A DNA stretch of 64,000 nt from Hassallia sp050875635 (lineage in GTDB: Bacteria; Cyanobacteriota; Cyanobacteriia; Cyanobacteriales; Nostocaceae): assembly GCF_050875635.1 (NCBI RefSeq), contig NZ_JBPAOH010000017.1:1-64000 (forward strand). Reading direction: 5' to 3'. Shown here piece by piece: positions 42,525-52,492 of this stretch. The notes under the pieces are model-generated. The model searched no databases and was not told the origin of the DNA. It saw only the letters and a program-made list of their open reading frames with translations. The stretch's first letter is position 1. The number at the start of each line of letters is the position of its first letter. A program made the position numbers and the translations under genes.

Positions 42525-43475
42525 ATGACCACACAACCCCAGAATATTCCATCAGGACTTAGACAACGATCGCAAACAGAAAAGTCACTAGATATTGGCT
42601 TTGTTTGGCTGACTCGGATTTTTGCTTTCGCGATCGCCTTTACTTTATTATGGATAGCATTCCAAGTATTCGTCGGAGCTATACCAGCAATCCAAAAGTT
42701 TAGTCTAAGTTTCTTAGGTAAAAGCGCTTGGAACCCAGTCAATGACGATTATGGCGTACTACCTCAAATTTACGGAACTCTCATGAGTTCGTTTATCGGT
42801 TTGTTGATAGCTGTACCCATTGGTGTTGGTACCGCTGTTGTCCTCAGCGAAAATTTTCTTCCACCTAAAGTCAAGCTGGTACTAGTTTTCTTAGTAGAAC
42901 TACTAGCAGCAATTCCCAGCGTTGTCTACGGGATATGGGGTATTTTCGTGTTAGTTCCCCCATTAACTAACTTCGGAAAATGGCTGAATGCTTCCTTTGG
43001 CTTTTTGCCAATTTTTAGCAGTCCTCCTACAGGTCCAAATTTGCTGGTTGCGGGATTTATCCTCGCGATTATGACTTTGCCAATTATTACCGCAATTTCC
43101 CGCGATGCGTTGATTTCCGTACCTCCTAGCTTGCGTCAAGCAGCTATTGGACTGGGTGCAACTCGCTGGGAAACAATTTTGAAAGTTCTCATCCCAGCAG
43201 CTTTTTCTGGCATTGTCGGTGCTGTGATGCTTGCACTCGGTCGGGCAATGGGCGAAACTATGGCTGTCACCATGTTGATTGGTAACTCCAACAATATTAG
43301 TACGTCGCTATTTGCCCCATCAAATACGATTTCTTCTCTACTGGCAAACCAATTCGCTGAAGCTAGTGGTTTACAAGTTGGCGCTTTAATGTATGCTGCT
43401 TTAGTGCTATTTGTCTTGACGCTGATTGTCAACATTTTGGCAGAGTTAATCGTTCTTCGAGTCAAGCGGCTGTAA
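42525..43475 (+). CDS. pstC: Phosphate ABC transporter permease PstC
   Basis: 316 residues, six membrane spans starting with LTRIFAFAIAFTLLWIAF. PstC family marks: ...YGVLPQIYGTLMSSFIGLLI, FLVELLAAIPSVVYGIWGIF, and the ATPase-contact EAA loop SLRQAAIGLGATRWETILKV. 175 bp after pstS, 17 bp before pstA. Confidence 0.95.
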   Translation: MTTQPQNIPSGLRQRSQTEKSLDIGFVWLTRIFAFAIAFTLLWIAFQVFVGAIPAIQKFSLSFLGKSAWNPVNDDYGVLPQIYGTLMSSFIGLLIAVPIGVGTAVVLSENFLPPKVKLVLVFLVELLAAIPSVVYGIWGIFVLVPPLTNFGKWLNASFGFLPIFSSPPTGPNLLVAGFILAIMTLPIITAISRDALISVPPSLRQAAIGLGATRWETILKVLIPAAFSGIVGAVMLALGRAMGETMAVTMLIGNSNNISTSLFAPSNTISSLLANQFAEASGLQVGALMYAALVLFVLTLIVNILAELIVLRVKRL

Positions 43476-43492
43476 ATAATTGATGTTAAATT

Positions 43493-44401
43493 ATGGCTTC
43501 TACTAATTCTTCCAAAAATTCTCCCAGCGGATACAGCAGCGGTAGTCTAACTCGCACTCCTTCGTCTCCCCGGACGATGTTCAACACAATCATGACCGTT
43601 GTCGCTTTTATTTGTGCGGTAATGGCGATTATACCGTTGGTTGCGGTGCTAGGTTACGTTATCTTTCAAGGCTTTAGCAGTCTCAATCTCAGCATATTTA
43701 CCGAACTGCCACCACCACCTTTAAGAAAAGGTGGGGGCTTTGGTAATGCCATTTTGGGAACAATTTTAATGGTAGGAATCGCCGCAGCAATTAGCATTCC
43801 TTTGGGAGTGATGGCGGCAATTTATTTGACAGAGTTTAGCTCTGTCAAGACAGCGCGTGTAATACGTTTTGCTACCAACGTTCTCAGTGGAGTTCCGTCA
43901 ATTATTGCCGGGGTATTTGCTTACGGGATTGTGGTTTTGACATTGACTAAGCTGGGGTTAGGTTCTTACTCAGCTTTGGGCGGAGGCGCTGCTCTGTCAA
44001 TTTTGATGTTACCGATTATCGTGCGAACTACGGATGAAGCTTTACAATTAGTATCACAAGATTTGCGACAAGCAGCTGTAGGTATTGGTGCAACTAAGTT
44101 TCAAACAGTATCGCAGGTAGTTTTGCCAGCAGCTTTACCCGCAATTGTAACTGGATCGACGCTAGCGATCGCCCGCGCATCTGGAGAAACAGCCCCACTA
44201 CTTTTCACAGCTTTATTTTCTCCATTCTGGCCCGATGGCTTATTCAAACCCACAGCTTCCCTTGCTGTTTTGGTTTACAATTATGCTATATCTCCATTTA
44301 AAAATTGGCAGTCACTAGCTTGGGCAGCTTCTTTAATATTAGTGCTGTTGGTTTTATTAACCAGCATTATCACTCGTTGGGCGACTCGTCAGAAAGTTTA
44401 G
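43493..44401 (+). CDS. pstA: Phosphate ABC transporter permease PstA
   Basis: 302 residues. Ser/Thr-rich cytoplasmic N-terminus (~30 aa), six spans, GFGNAILGTILMVGIAAAIS, VLSGVPSIIAGVFAYGIVVL and EAA loop LRQAAVGIGATKFQTVSQVV. Forms the channel with PstC. 154 bp to pstB. Confidence 0.95.
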   Translation: MASTNSSKNSPSGYSSGSLTRTPSSPRTMFNTIMTVVAFICAVMAIIPLVAVLGYVIFQGFSSLNLSIFTELPPPPLRKGGGFGNAILGTILMVGIAAAISIPLGVMAAIYLTEFSSVKTARVIRFATNVLSGVPSIIAGVFAYGIVVLTLTKLGLGSYSALGGGAALSILMLPIIVRTTDEALQLVSQDLRQAAVGIGATKFQTVSQVVLPAALPAIVTGSTLAIARASGETAPLLFTALFSPFWPDGLFKPTASLAVLVYNYAISPFKNWQSLAWAASLILVLLVLLTSIITRWATRQKV

Positions 44402-44555
44402 TCAGTTGCGCGAATTGATATAATTCAGAATTTGGAAAAATAATTGTGGATTGACATCTTCCTATGGGAAGATTTTGATATAGCGATGGAAATATTTCAG
44501 CCAAACTGACAATGAACGCTTGCAACCCTGTTTTACAAAAATTAAACCTTCCTTT

Positions 44556-45362
44556 ATGACTACTAACATTGGTACGGTAAAAGACACGGATACAGTATTG
44601 CGGACGGAGGGTGTGAACGTTTATTACGGCGATTTCCTAGCTGTAAAAAACATTTGGCTAGATATCCCCAAAAACAAGGTAACAGCCTTTATTGGTCCGT
44701 CTGGCTGTGGTAAAAGTACATTGTTGCGATGCTATAACCGCTTAAACGACTTAATTGACAGCTTCCGGGCAGAAGGTAAAATTTTTTATTGTGGTAATAA
44801 CTTATACGCCCCAGACATCGATCCGGTAGAAGTGCGGCGTAGAATTGGAATGGTGTTTCAAAGACCGAATCCATTTCCGAAATCAATTTATGACAATATC
44901 ACTTTTGGCGCAAAAATAAACGGCTACAAAGGTGATATGGATGAATTGGTAGAAACCAGTCTGAGAAAAGCAGCTTTGTGGGATGAAGTTAAAGATAAAC
45001 TCAAGCAAAGTGGTTTATCTTTGTCGGGTGGACAACAGCAACGCTTGTGTATTGCGCGAGCGATCGCTGTACAGCCAGATGTTATCCTGATGGATGAACC
45101 TTGTTCGGCACTTGACCCGCTTTCCACCCTCAGAGTTGAAGAACTGATTAACGAACTCAAAGAGCAATATAGCATCGTCATCGTCACCCACAACATGCAA
45201 CAAGCAACACGGGTGTCAGATATGACAGCATTTTTCAACGTAGAACCCACAGAAAAAGGCGCTCGTATGGGCTATTTAGTCGAGTACGACAGAACAGAAT
45301 TAATTTTCAACGACCCCAAGCAAAAAGCAACCCAAGAGTACATTAGCGGTCGCTTCGGTTAA
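44556..45362 (+). CDS. pstB: Phosphate ABC transporter ATPase PstB
   Basis: 268 residues from ATG 44556 (MTTNIGTVKDTDTVLRTEGV). Walker A GPSGCGKSTLLRCYNRLNDL, signature LSGGQQQRLCIARAIAVQPD, Walker B VILMDEPCSALDP and switch His in VTHNMQQATRVSD. MVFQRPNPFPKSIYDN is typical of PstB. Last gene of the operon, followed by a hairpin. Confidence 0.97.
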   Translation: MTTNIGTVKDTDTVLRTEGVNVYYGDFLAVKNIWLDIPKNKVTAFIGPSGCGKSTLLRCYNRLNDLIDSFRAEGKIFYCGNNLYAPDIDPVEVRRRIGMVFQRPNPFPKSIYDNITFGAKINGYKGDMDELVETSLRKAALWDEVKDKLKQSGLSLSGGQQQRLCIARAIAVQPDVILMDEPCSALDPLSTLRVEELINELKEQYSIVIVTHNMQQATRVSDMTAFFNVEPTEKGARMGYLVEYDRTELIFNDPKQKATQEYISGRFG

Positions 45363-45372
45363 AAATTGTATA

Positions 45373-45405
45373 ATAATGCTGCGTCTGTAATAAATGCAGC
45401 ATTAT
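45373..45405 (+). terminator. Hairpin after pstB
   Basis: ATAATGCTGC / GCAGCATTAT, a perfect 10-bp stem with a 13-nt loop, 11 bp after the pstB stop. It is followed by ACGTTAATTAATT rather than a pure T run, so a weak or rho-assisted terminator. Confidence 0.65.
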
Positions 45406-45427
45406 ACGTTAATTAATTCAACGTATT

Positions 45428-45456
45428 GTAGAGACGTTCCGCTGGAACGTCTCTAC
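45428..45456. repeat. GTAGAGACGTTCC palindrome
   Basis: GTAGAGACGTTCC-GCT-GGAACGTCTCTAC, 13-bp perfect arms. A near-identical copy is at 47172-47200, the two flanking the tRNA-Gly/TonB-like block. A related GTAGAGACGCGAAATTTCGC element is at 56038. Confidence 0.9.
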
Positions 45457-45502
45457 GATTCATACGACGGTAGAAACAACGTCCAATTTGTTGTATTTAC
45501 AA

Positions 45503-45573
45503 AGCGGGCGGCGGGAATCGAACCCGCATTATTAGCTTGGAAGGCTAAAGTTTTACCACTAAACTACGCCCGC
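45503..45573 (-). tRNA. tRNA-Gly (TCC)
   Basis: 71 nt cloverleaf on the minus strand: acceptor GCGGGCG / CGCCCGC, D arm TAGTTTAGTGGTAAAACT, anticodon loop CTTCCAA (TCC), T arm GCGGGTTCGATTCCCGC. No CCA is encoded. Confidence 0.97.
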
Positions 45574-45634
45574 AAGTTTCCAACCTCAATAATATAACAC
45601 AATGCGTGGTAATAGTTCAAGCAATTAATCAAAA

Positions 45635-47047
45635 TTAACGCTGCTGTATTTTGACCCGGACAAAGCGATTAGCAAAATCTGGTACTGGTGTACCATTTGT
45701 GGAGCGAGCAGGCTGAAATTTTTCGCCTTGAAAAATAGAGTTAGCGAATTGTTGATATTTAGCTCTTTCTGCTGGTGCGATCGCTGGATCTTCAACTAAA
45801 ACTTGGACTAAATTGCCAGCTTTATCAATCACCAAGGTAGTTAAGAACTCTTTATCTGGAAGATCCAAATTAGGTTTAATAGAAAGCGAGTCAATTTGTT
45901 TTGAGTTACTACCTATATGTTCCGGTAAAATCAGACCTTCGGGTAAAGGATCTCGGTTCAAAATCCTCTGTTCGTCTGGAGTTAGTTCGTTTGGAGTTAA
46001 AAAACGCAAAGTAGCTATCAATCCTCCTCCTGTTGAAGGTTGAGGAGTTTTGCGGGTAGTAGGAGTTGGTGAATCTTCTCCAATTGGCTGACGTGGAGTT
46101 CTCCGACCTTGAGGAATTTGCGAATCTTCCCCAATTGGCTTTTGTGGAGTTCTCCGACTTGGAATTGATGAATCTTCCGATGTTGGTTGACGTGGAGTTC
46201 TGCGACTTTGAGTTGGTGAATCTTCCGATGTTGGTTGACGTGGAGTTCTCCGACTTTGAGTTGGTGAATCTTCCGATGTTGGTTGAGGTGGAGTTCTGCG
46301 ACTTTGAGTTGGTGAATCTTCTCCAATTGGCTTTTGTGGAGTTCTCCGACTTTGAGTTGGTGAATCTTCCGATGTTGGTTGACGTGGAGTTCTCCGACTT
46401 TGAGTTGGTGAATCTTCCCCAATTGGCTGAGATGGTTCAACTGGTGTAAATTTTGGTAACGGTGTCGGCTTTCCTAAACTGATTTCTTCACGAAAGCGTT
46501 TCCAAGGAAGATTACCAAATGATGTGGGTTTCGGTGTTGGTGTCGGTATCGGTGTTGGTGTGGGTGTTGGTGTGAATTTCTGTGTCGGTGTTCGTGTTGG
46601 TGTGGGTGTGGGTGTGAATATCGGTGTGGGTGTGGAAACTGATTGTTTAGGAACGAGTTGAGTATTAGATTTAGAGACAAAAGTGTTTCTTTTTCTTTGT
46701 TGACGACTTGCACCAAAATTTATCCCGCCAGAATTTTCATTTCTTGGCGTGACTGTTGAAGATTGTTGATTTGCTGAAGGTGGAGAGACTGTTTTAGCTT
46801 TTAATTGTGGTTTAGCTGGTTTAGCTTTTGATGAGGAAGGAGAAATCTCGATAATCTCAATCGGAACAATTGCTTGACTATCTCGTGGAAACCACAGACT
46901 AAACGCATTACTATAGCGCATTAGCCAGAACACCAGCAAATGCAAAGCAACTGAACTCGTGACTACAGCAATCCACAAACCCGGCGGATCGTTGTGTCGC
47001 CTTGATGTTACATCTTTTATTGCAGTTTGGTCAACCGATTGAGTCAT
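45635..47047 (-). CDS. TonB-like membrane-anchored proline-rich protein
   Basis: 470 residues. N-terminal cytoplasmic stub and one TM (LWIAVVTSSVALHLLVFWLM, ~24-43), then IVPIEIIEIS, a Lys/Pro-rich part and PTPTPTPTP stretches. Next come eight 16-17-residue repeats of the type QPTSEDSPTQSRRTPR (DNA 46050-46440). The C-terminal ~110 residues (FLTTLVIDKAGNLVQVLVED, FQPARSTNGTPVPDFANRFV) form a TonB_C-like periplasmic domain. The layout fits an energy transducer spanning the periplasm. No ExbB/ExbD neighbour. The repeat number may vary between strains. Confidence 0.75.
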   Translation of the reverse strand: MTQSVDQTAIKDVTSRRHNDPPGLWIAVVTSSVALHLLVFWLMRYSNAFSLWFPRDSQAIVPIEIIEISPSSSKAKPAKPQLKAKTVSPPSANQQSSTVTPRNENSGGINFGASRQQRKRNTFVSKSNTQLVPKQSVSTPTPIFTPTPTPTRTPTQKFTPTPTPTPIPTPTPKPTSFGNLPWKRFREEISLGKPTPLPKFTPVEPSQPIGEDSPTQSRRTPRQPTSEDSPTQSRRTPQKPIGEDSPTQSRRTPPQPTSEDSPTQSRRTPRQPTSEDSPTQSRRTPRQPTSEDSSIPSRRTPQKPIGEDSQIPQGRRTPRQPIGEDSPTPTTRKTPQPSTGGGLIATLRFLTPNELTPDEQRILNRDPLPEGLILPEHIGSNSKQIDSLSIKPNLDLPDKEFLTTLVIDKAGNLVQVLVEDPAIAPAERAKYQQFANSIFQGEKFQPARSTNGTPVPDFANRFVRVKIQQR

Positions 47048-47048
47048 A

Positions 47049-47253
47049 TTAGATAATTGGTAATTGGTTGTTGGTAATTGGTAATTGGTAATTGGTAATT
47101 GGTAATTGGTAAAAAAATATTCACCAGTAACTACTAACTACTAACTACTAACTCCGCTCCTCCTAACTTTAGTACAGACGTTCCGCCGGAACGTCTCTAC
47201 AACTCCTAACTACTAACTACTAACTCCTACTCCTAACTCCTAACCACTAACCA
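47049..47253. repeat. GGTAATT and ACTACTA tandem repeats with palindrome
   Basis: 47058-47110: about seven GGTAATT heptamers. 47125-47250: CTAACTACTAACTA and TCCTAACTCC repeats. Inside, 47172-47200 is the second GTACAGACGTTCC/GGAACGTCTCTAC palindrome. Confidence 0.85.
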
Positions 47254-50200
47254 TTATCGACTAACTGTTACTTCTGGTTTGACAGCAAACGTGAGAACTG
47301 TTTCATCTATTCCTTTAAGTTCTAGCGGACTACCTTTAATGATTTCATCTTCATCTAAATAATCTGCAACCGCAGCAGAAACGAGGATAGTACCAGGAAC
47401 AGCAGCAACTTGCAATCTAGAGGCAATATTCACACTCGGACCGATCGCAGTATAATCGGCACGTTCGGCGCTACCAAACATCCCGACAACTGCTGTACCT
47501 TGGTGGATACCACAGCGAAACTGTAAGCCATTACGTCCGTCGGAGTCAAATATACCTTGTTCTCGCCAACGCTGGTTTAACTCACTCAATGAACGATGCA
47601 TTCCTCTTGCTGTGTTGATCGACCGACGCACCTGTTCATTAGGCGTTAGTTCTTCCGGCGCTCCATATAAAGCTAAGATAGCATCCCCCATAAATTTATC
47701 GATGGTGCCGCCATTCTCAAAGACCACTTTGGTCATTGATTCTAAATATTCATTAAGCAATTCCGCTACACGTCGCGACCTGAGGGTGTTTGATAGTTGG
47801 GTAAAACCCACAATGTCACTAAACAAAACTGTAATCAAACGCGGTTCCGGTCGCAAATCCAAAACTAAATCTCCGGTTGCGGCTTTTTGCACTAACGCAC
47901 TCGGTAAAAAGCGCTTAAGCACCGATTCTGTTAGGTAAGTATTTAACTCCAAAACTCGGCGTTCATTTTCTTTCAAAGCTAAAAGATTTCGCACCTCAGC
48001 TAGAAGTTCGCGATCGTTAAATGGTTTAGCTAAATAAGCATCTGCACCTTTTTCTGTACCTTCGATGCGGGTTTCTTCATCAACTTTCGCCGTTAACAGG
48101 ATAATTGGAATTCCTTTCAACTTTTCCTCGTTGCGGATCATCCGAATCATCTCCATACCTGACACCAAAGGCATCATCAAGTCGCTGACAATCAGGCGTG
48201 GTATTATTTCCTTAGCCATCAGGAATCCTTCGGAACCGTTACGCGCTGTATGCACTCGATAGCCGTTGGCGCGGAGAATTTCTGATACATAAGTCCGCAA
48301 ATCTGGGTTGTCGTCTACGACCAAAATTGATTCGCCAATTTTCAGTTCATTTTCTTGGGTGTTAACACTATTTAATAAGTCTTTTTTAATACTTTCAAAT
48401 TCTTCTATTGATTGTAATTCTAAATCAGCTAATTCAACGTTAGCGCGGCTGATGTTCAATTCACAAGGCGCTTCTAGCAACTGTTCTTTAGGTAGATGAG
48501 CGCCTCCGGCGATTAGCCATAAGCTAAAGGTAGTACCTTTGCCGTAAACTGATTCTACAGTGACTTTACCGCCGTGCATTTCCACGAGTTCTTTAACTAA
48601 AGCCAAACCTAAGCCGCTACCTTCATAAGAGCGATTTTCAGTTCCTTCAGCTTGGCGAAAGCGTTCAAATAAGTGGGGAATTTGTTCTTTAACAATGCCA
48701 ATTCCCGTATCTTGTACTTGCAATCTACAGCGATCGCCTTGAGATTGCAATCTCACAGTAATACTACCACCTATGTCTGTAAATTTCATGGCATTCGACA
48801 GCAGATTATAAACCACTTTGTCGAATTTTTCCATATCCAAATATACTTTAGGAGATGCTTCTAGTTCGGTAATCAGATTCAGTCCCTTTTTCTCGCAATA
48901 GGGGCGAAACGATTCGACAATTTGGTTGACAAATTCAACTAAATCGCAGGGACGGAAACTAGGCTGCATTCTTCCAGCATCCAGACGTTGCAAATCGAGT
49001 AGTTGATTTACCAGTCTTAGCAAGCGTCTTGAGTTGCGTAAGGCGATCGCACTTTGGGCGTATGATAATCCTTCTTTTGTCGCTACCGCTGATTCTAGGG
49101 GTCCTTGAATTAAGGTTATAGGCGTGCGGAACTCGTGAGAAATATTTTGGAAAAATTCGGTTTTTTGTTTGTCTAATTGCAGCAAGCGTTCAGCTTGTTC
49201 GCGAGTTTTTTGGTATAAATGTGACTGCTGTACAGCGATCGCCGCTTGAGCTGCGACTGCTTTTGCTAACTCAATTTCTGTAGCCTGCCACTTGCGCGAT
49301 CTGCTATCTTGACGCAGAGTAATACTACCGATGCTTTTGCCATCAGCCAATAAAGGAACCACCATGAGCGATCGTGCTTTTCCTCTTAAGGGCAAATCAA
49401 ACCCCTTGATTTCTGGCGGACATTGGCTCATATCCGTAATTACCACCGGTTCTTGTGTCCGCAACATTTCTTGCAGAATTGGATTTCCCTGAATCGGTGA
49501 CTGAGATTGAGGGAATTCCTGATTGTCTATGTAATTATGACTACCTGTTTCCCAAGGATGATCTAGTTTGAAAGAATCCTCTGAACTGTAAGAACTTTCA
49601 TACAAACCCACACATTTGACATACTCATCTTCCTCTGTCCACAAAGACAAAACACAGCCATCGACTTGCAAGGCTTGTCCTAATTGTTGGGTGATCGCTG
49701 CAAAAATATCTTCAGGATCTAAGCTAGAGCGAATCGCACTAGTAATCGTATTAATTAGCGATTCCCGTTTCGCCAAAGCCCGCACTTGCTCGTAAGCATA
49801 AGCTTGAGACAAAGCTAAAGCTGCCTGATCCGCCACCATCACCACTAACTGCACCTCGTCTGTTGACCACAAACGGGGCTGCTTGCACTGATGTAGCGCC
49901 AGCACTGCCATAAGTTCTTGTCGGCAAATCAGTGGAACTACCAAGCTAGAGCAAATTTTAGCTGTAGCAAAAGCAGCAGCCCGACTCAATAGTTCGGCAG
50001 TATCGCCCTGAATACGCTCATCTTTTGCTACATCATGAATCACCTGCACTTCCCGGATTTCCCATACTGTCTGCGCTAGTAGAGGGGGATGGGGGGAGTG
50101 GGGGAAGGGGGGAGTGGGGGAGAGGGAGATGGGGAGAGGGGAGCCAGCGCGTTGCGGAGGTTCCCTCCGTTGTAGCGACTGGCGTGGGGATGGGGAGAAA

Positions 50201-50904
50201 GAATAGTCTCCCTTGTCTCCCTTGTCTCCCTTGTCTCCCTTATCTCCCTTGTCTCCCTTGTCCCCAAGTCGTCCCCCTATCTCCAAAAAGTCCTCTTGAG
50301 CTCCTCTTTGGTAAATAAAATTTTCATCCACCAACTGCCCATCTTGGAAAGGACGCAACAAGCAGACATCCACTTCCAGCATATGACCGACGGTATCCAC
50401 AATTGCTTGCAGAATTTGCCGATAGTCTAAGGCGCTGCGAATCGTGTTTGTGACGGTGTTCAGCAGCGATTCTTGACGCAGGGTGCGGGTAAGTTCGCGG
50501 GTGCGGGTTTTGAGGACGTTATGGGTATCCAAAGCTTGGCGTACCACTGCTTTGAGTTCCTCTGCTTCCCACGGTTTGGTGACATATTTGAATACTTTAC
50601 CAGCATTAATTGCTTCCACCAGGTCTTCGACATCGGTGTAGCCAGTTAAGATAATCCGGATGATATCTGGATACTGAGTCGCGGTTAGGCTTAAAAATTC
50701 TGTACCGCTCATCATTGGCATCCGCTGATCGGAGATGATCACGGAGACTTCTCCTTCTTGCTGAAGCAGTTCTAATGCCGCTGGACCAGAAGATGCCTTA
50801 AGCACCTTATAGTCGCGATAGAAGGTGCGGTAAAGCAAGTCAAGGTTGTCTGGTTCGTCATCGACAACCAAAATTTTCGGCTTACTGTTTGATTGGGATT
50901 TCAT
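47254..50904 (-). CDS. cyaC: CyaC-type adenylate cyclase / hybrid histidine kinase
   Basis: 1216 residues. Order: receiver 1 (~10-125, ILVVDDEPDNLDLLYRTFYR, Asp in VIISDQRMP), GAF 1 (~150-360), GAF 2 (~375-560), HisKA with phospho-His in FFQNISHEFRTPITLIQ (~590), HATPase (DTGIGIVKEQIPHLFERFRQ, GSGLGLALVKE), receiver 2 (~865-985, LIVSDLMMPLVSG), class III cyclase (~1027-1210). Cyclase metal Asp in LFSDIVGFTQL and MGDAILALYG, Lys in IDKFMGD, and DYTAIGPSVNIASRL are present. This is the domain order of CyaC of filamentous cyanobacteria, which makes cAMP in response to phosphorelay. GAF 1 is interrupted by a repeat-encoded low-complexity insert (50075-50275, GDKGDKGDKG then Ser/Pro-rich). Confidence 0.93.
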   Translation of the reverse strand: MKSQSNSKPKILVVDDEPDNLDLLYRTFYRDYKVLKASSGPAALELLQQEGEVSVIISDQRMPMMSGTEFLSLTATQYPDIIRIILTGYTDVEDLVEAINAGKVFKYVTKPWEAEELKAVVRQALDTHNVLKTRTRELTRTLRQESLLNTVTNTIRSALDYRQILQAIVDTVGHMLEVDVCLLRPFQDGQLVDENFIYQRGAQEDFLEIGGRLGDKGDKGDKGDKGDKGDKGDYSFSPSPRQSLQRREPPQRAGSPLPISLSPTPPFPHSPHPPLLAQTVWEIREVQVIHDVAKDERIQGDTAELLSRAAAFATAKICSSLVVPLICRQELMAVLALHQCKQPRLWSTDEVQLVVMVADQAALALSQAYAYEQVRALAKRESLINTITSAIRSSLDPEDIFAAITQQLGQALQVDGCVLSLWTEEDEYVKCVGLYESSYSSEDSFKLDHPWETGSHNYIDNQEFPQSQSPIQGNPILQEMLRTQEPVVITDMSQCPPEIKGFDLPLRGKARSLMVVPLLADGKSIGSITLRQDSRSRKWQATEIELAKAVAAQAAIAVQQSHLYQKTREQAERLLQLDKQKTEFFQNISHEFRTPITLIQGPLESAVATKEGLSYAQSAIALRNSRRLLRLVNQLLDLQRLDAGRMQPSFRPCDLVEFVNQIVESFRPYCEKKGLNLITELEASPKVYLDMEKFDKVVYNLLSNAMKFTDIGGSITVRLQSQGDRCRLQVQDTGIGIVKEQIPHLFERFRQAEGTENRSYEGSGLGLALVKELVEMHGGKVTVESVYGKGTTFSLWLIAGGAHLPKEQLLEAPCELNISRANVELADLELQSIEEFESIKKDLLNSVNTQENELKIGESILVVDDNPDLRTYVSEILRANGYRVHTARNGSEGFLMAKEIIPRLIVSDLMMPLVSGMEMIRMIRNEEKLKGIPIILLTAKVDEETRIEGTEKGADAYLAKPFNDRELLAEVRNLLALKENERRVLELNTYLTESVLKRFLPSALVQKAATGDLVLDLRPEPRLITVLFSDIVGFTQLSNTLRSRRVAELLNEYLESMTKVVFENGGTIDKFMGDAILALYGAPEELTPNEQVRRSINTARGMHRSLSELNQRWREQGIFDSDGRNGLQFRCGIHQGTAVVGMFGSAERADYTAIGPSVNIASRLQVAAVPGTILVSAAVADYLDEDEIIKGSPLELKGIDETVLTFAVKPEVTVSR
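50075..50275. repeat. Low-complexity repeat in frame inside cyaC
   Basis: CTCCCTTGTCTCCCTTGTCT repeats (seven units, coding GDK on the minus strand) plus GGGGGAGTGGGGGAAGGGG tracts. In-frame within the first GAF domain. Also contains the GGAGGTTCCCTCCG palindrome (50156-50169). Confidence 0.9.
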
Positions 50905-52492
50905 GCACCGCTTTCCTGCTGCAACGGCAGTCGGTTAAAGAATAATCCGATCTCTTGAGAATGTTTCTGAGTCACTTCAGAGGCAGAGGGGAAGGGGGCT
51001 CGAAGTTGCGGGGAAACCCCACAAATGAGTAGGGGGGATGGGGAGAAAAGGGGAGGCTCCACGAATAAATTCGGAGGCTTGCGACCATATTGCAGGGGAG
51101 CAGGGGACGGGCGCGATATTGATGATCCTCTTTCTTCCCCCTGCACCGAAGCGCCCCCTGCTCCCCTGCATAGTTCGGTCAGGTAATAGCACATTTCGAC
51201 TCCATAGGCTGTTTGGCTACATGACGGCTTCGTTCTAAAGCGTTTACTCACAGTAATTCGCCTCAATAGAAGATGCCGATCGCCATTTGCTTTGATGCAC
51301 CCCAATCAATTTGGTTGTCATTACTGTTACAGAATACATATTTGCTTGCTAATCCCTTCACCTTCTATCGCGATACAGATCTCCAATCTGGCTTAAAAAT
51401 CCACGTCGGAGCTGCATATTAAGTTTTCCCCCCGCAACAGTTGCACTAACATTTGCGCCTTAATTTTATTTATGGCAGTCATGGTATCAGCAATATTACA
51501 AGAATAATATTTCAAACCTCAGTATACTATTAGACAAGTATAAGATTGACAATTGAGCAATGAGAACCATTAGTCAGGTGGTAGTGCAGGAAAATTGAAG
51601 ATTACTAGGAATATACGCGCCATTGTTGAAACTTAGTTACTAAGAAAACAATCATTTCGCGATCGCGTTCTCAAGCTAAACGAACGCTACTTTCCGAAAA
51701 TCTCTTGGCGGCACGAAGAGCGATCGCCTGCCATAACGAACGCAAAAACCGAGTTTTTGGCGATTGCGGGCGATTGTATTGTATAAGTAAGCGTCCTCTA
51801 GTCAAACACCCAAAGCCTGAATTGGGCTTGACATCAGATCAAAATTTCGCTAGTAAGTTGATTTCCAATCCAGTTATTTTTTCACAAAACTTAACTATTA
51901 GAGAAGACAAATACATCTATAATAAAATGCTAAATTATCTTGATGTCAATATTTGAGCAAAAAAGATGGCGCTCAGTTTTAATCCGGATCGCTTGCTACG
52001 GATTGATGGCAGATACTGCAAGCACAGTTTAGGATGATTGAGTTATATTATTGTCAAAAATAATCACACATCAGAATATGACCAAAAAGCTTATTTCTAT
52101 GGTTTTTATGCTTTTACCTTTGCTGGGAATGTTTAAACCTTTATTTAGATAGATGCGAATGCAGCTTCTTCAAATGAAGCATAAAGTCCTGACAAACTGG
52201 TTTTTTGCCATTTTAATTGGCTACCGCGTCCCTATGACGCAAAGCTTTGCTTCACTTTTCAACCGCAATTGCATTGCTGTCAAGTTTTGTAGAAGTACAC
52301 AACGAAGAGCGATCGCACCAAATAAAATGAATTTGGGGATACACTGAATTCCTCATATAAAGCGCCAAAATTCAAATACGAGCGCGTTGTGCGTTAAATG
52401 CTTAATAGAAAAACGCTATTGTTCCTGATTTGACGATGTTTTGGGATATTATATAAGATTTTCCACAGAATAAAATCAATACTAAATTAGCT
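50905..52492. other. Long region without a convincing gene
   Basis: 1.6 kb upstream of cyaC and before the acetyltransferase. 50975-51175 is GC-rich low-complexity (CCCCTGCTCCCCTGC, GGGGAGAAAAGGGG) repeat DNA. 51700-51780 has HIP1 sites and CGATTGCGGGCGATTG. A 24-codon frame at 52078-52152 (MTKKLISMVFMLLPLLGMFK) looks like a lone signal peptide or small membrane peptide. Other frames lack coding character. Confidence 0.5.

Noticed and set aside
46018..46449. Open frames on both strands in the 48-bp repeats
   Set aside because: Shadows of the TonB-like gene repeats; no start context or second feature.
50901..51305. 134-codon frame overlapping the cyaC start by 4 bp
   Set aside because: ATGA overlap looks attractive, but most of it is translated low-complexity repeat and no family is recognisable.
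51705..51956. 83-codon plus-strand frame
   Set aside because: TTG start, no family, no ribosome site; composition like random AT-rich DNA.
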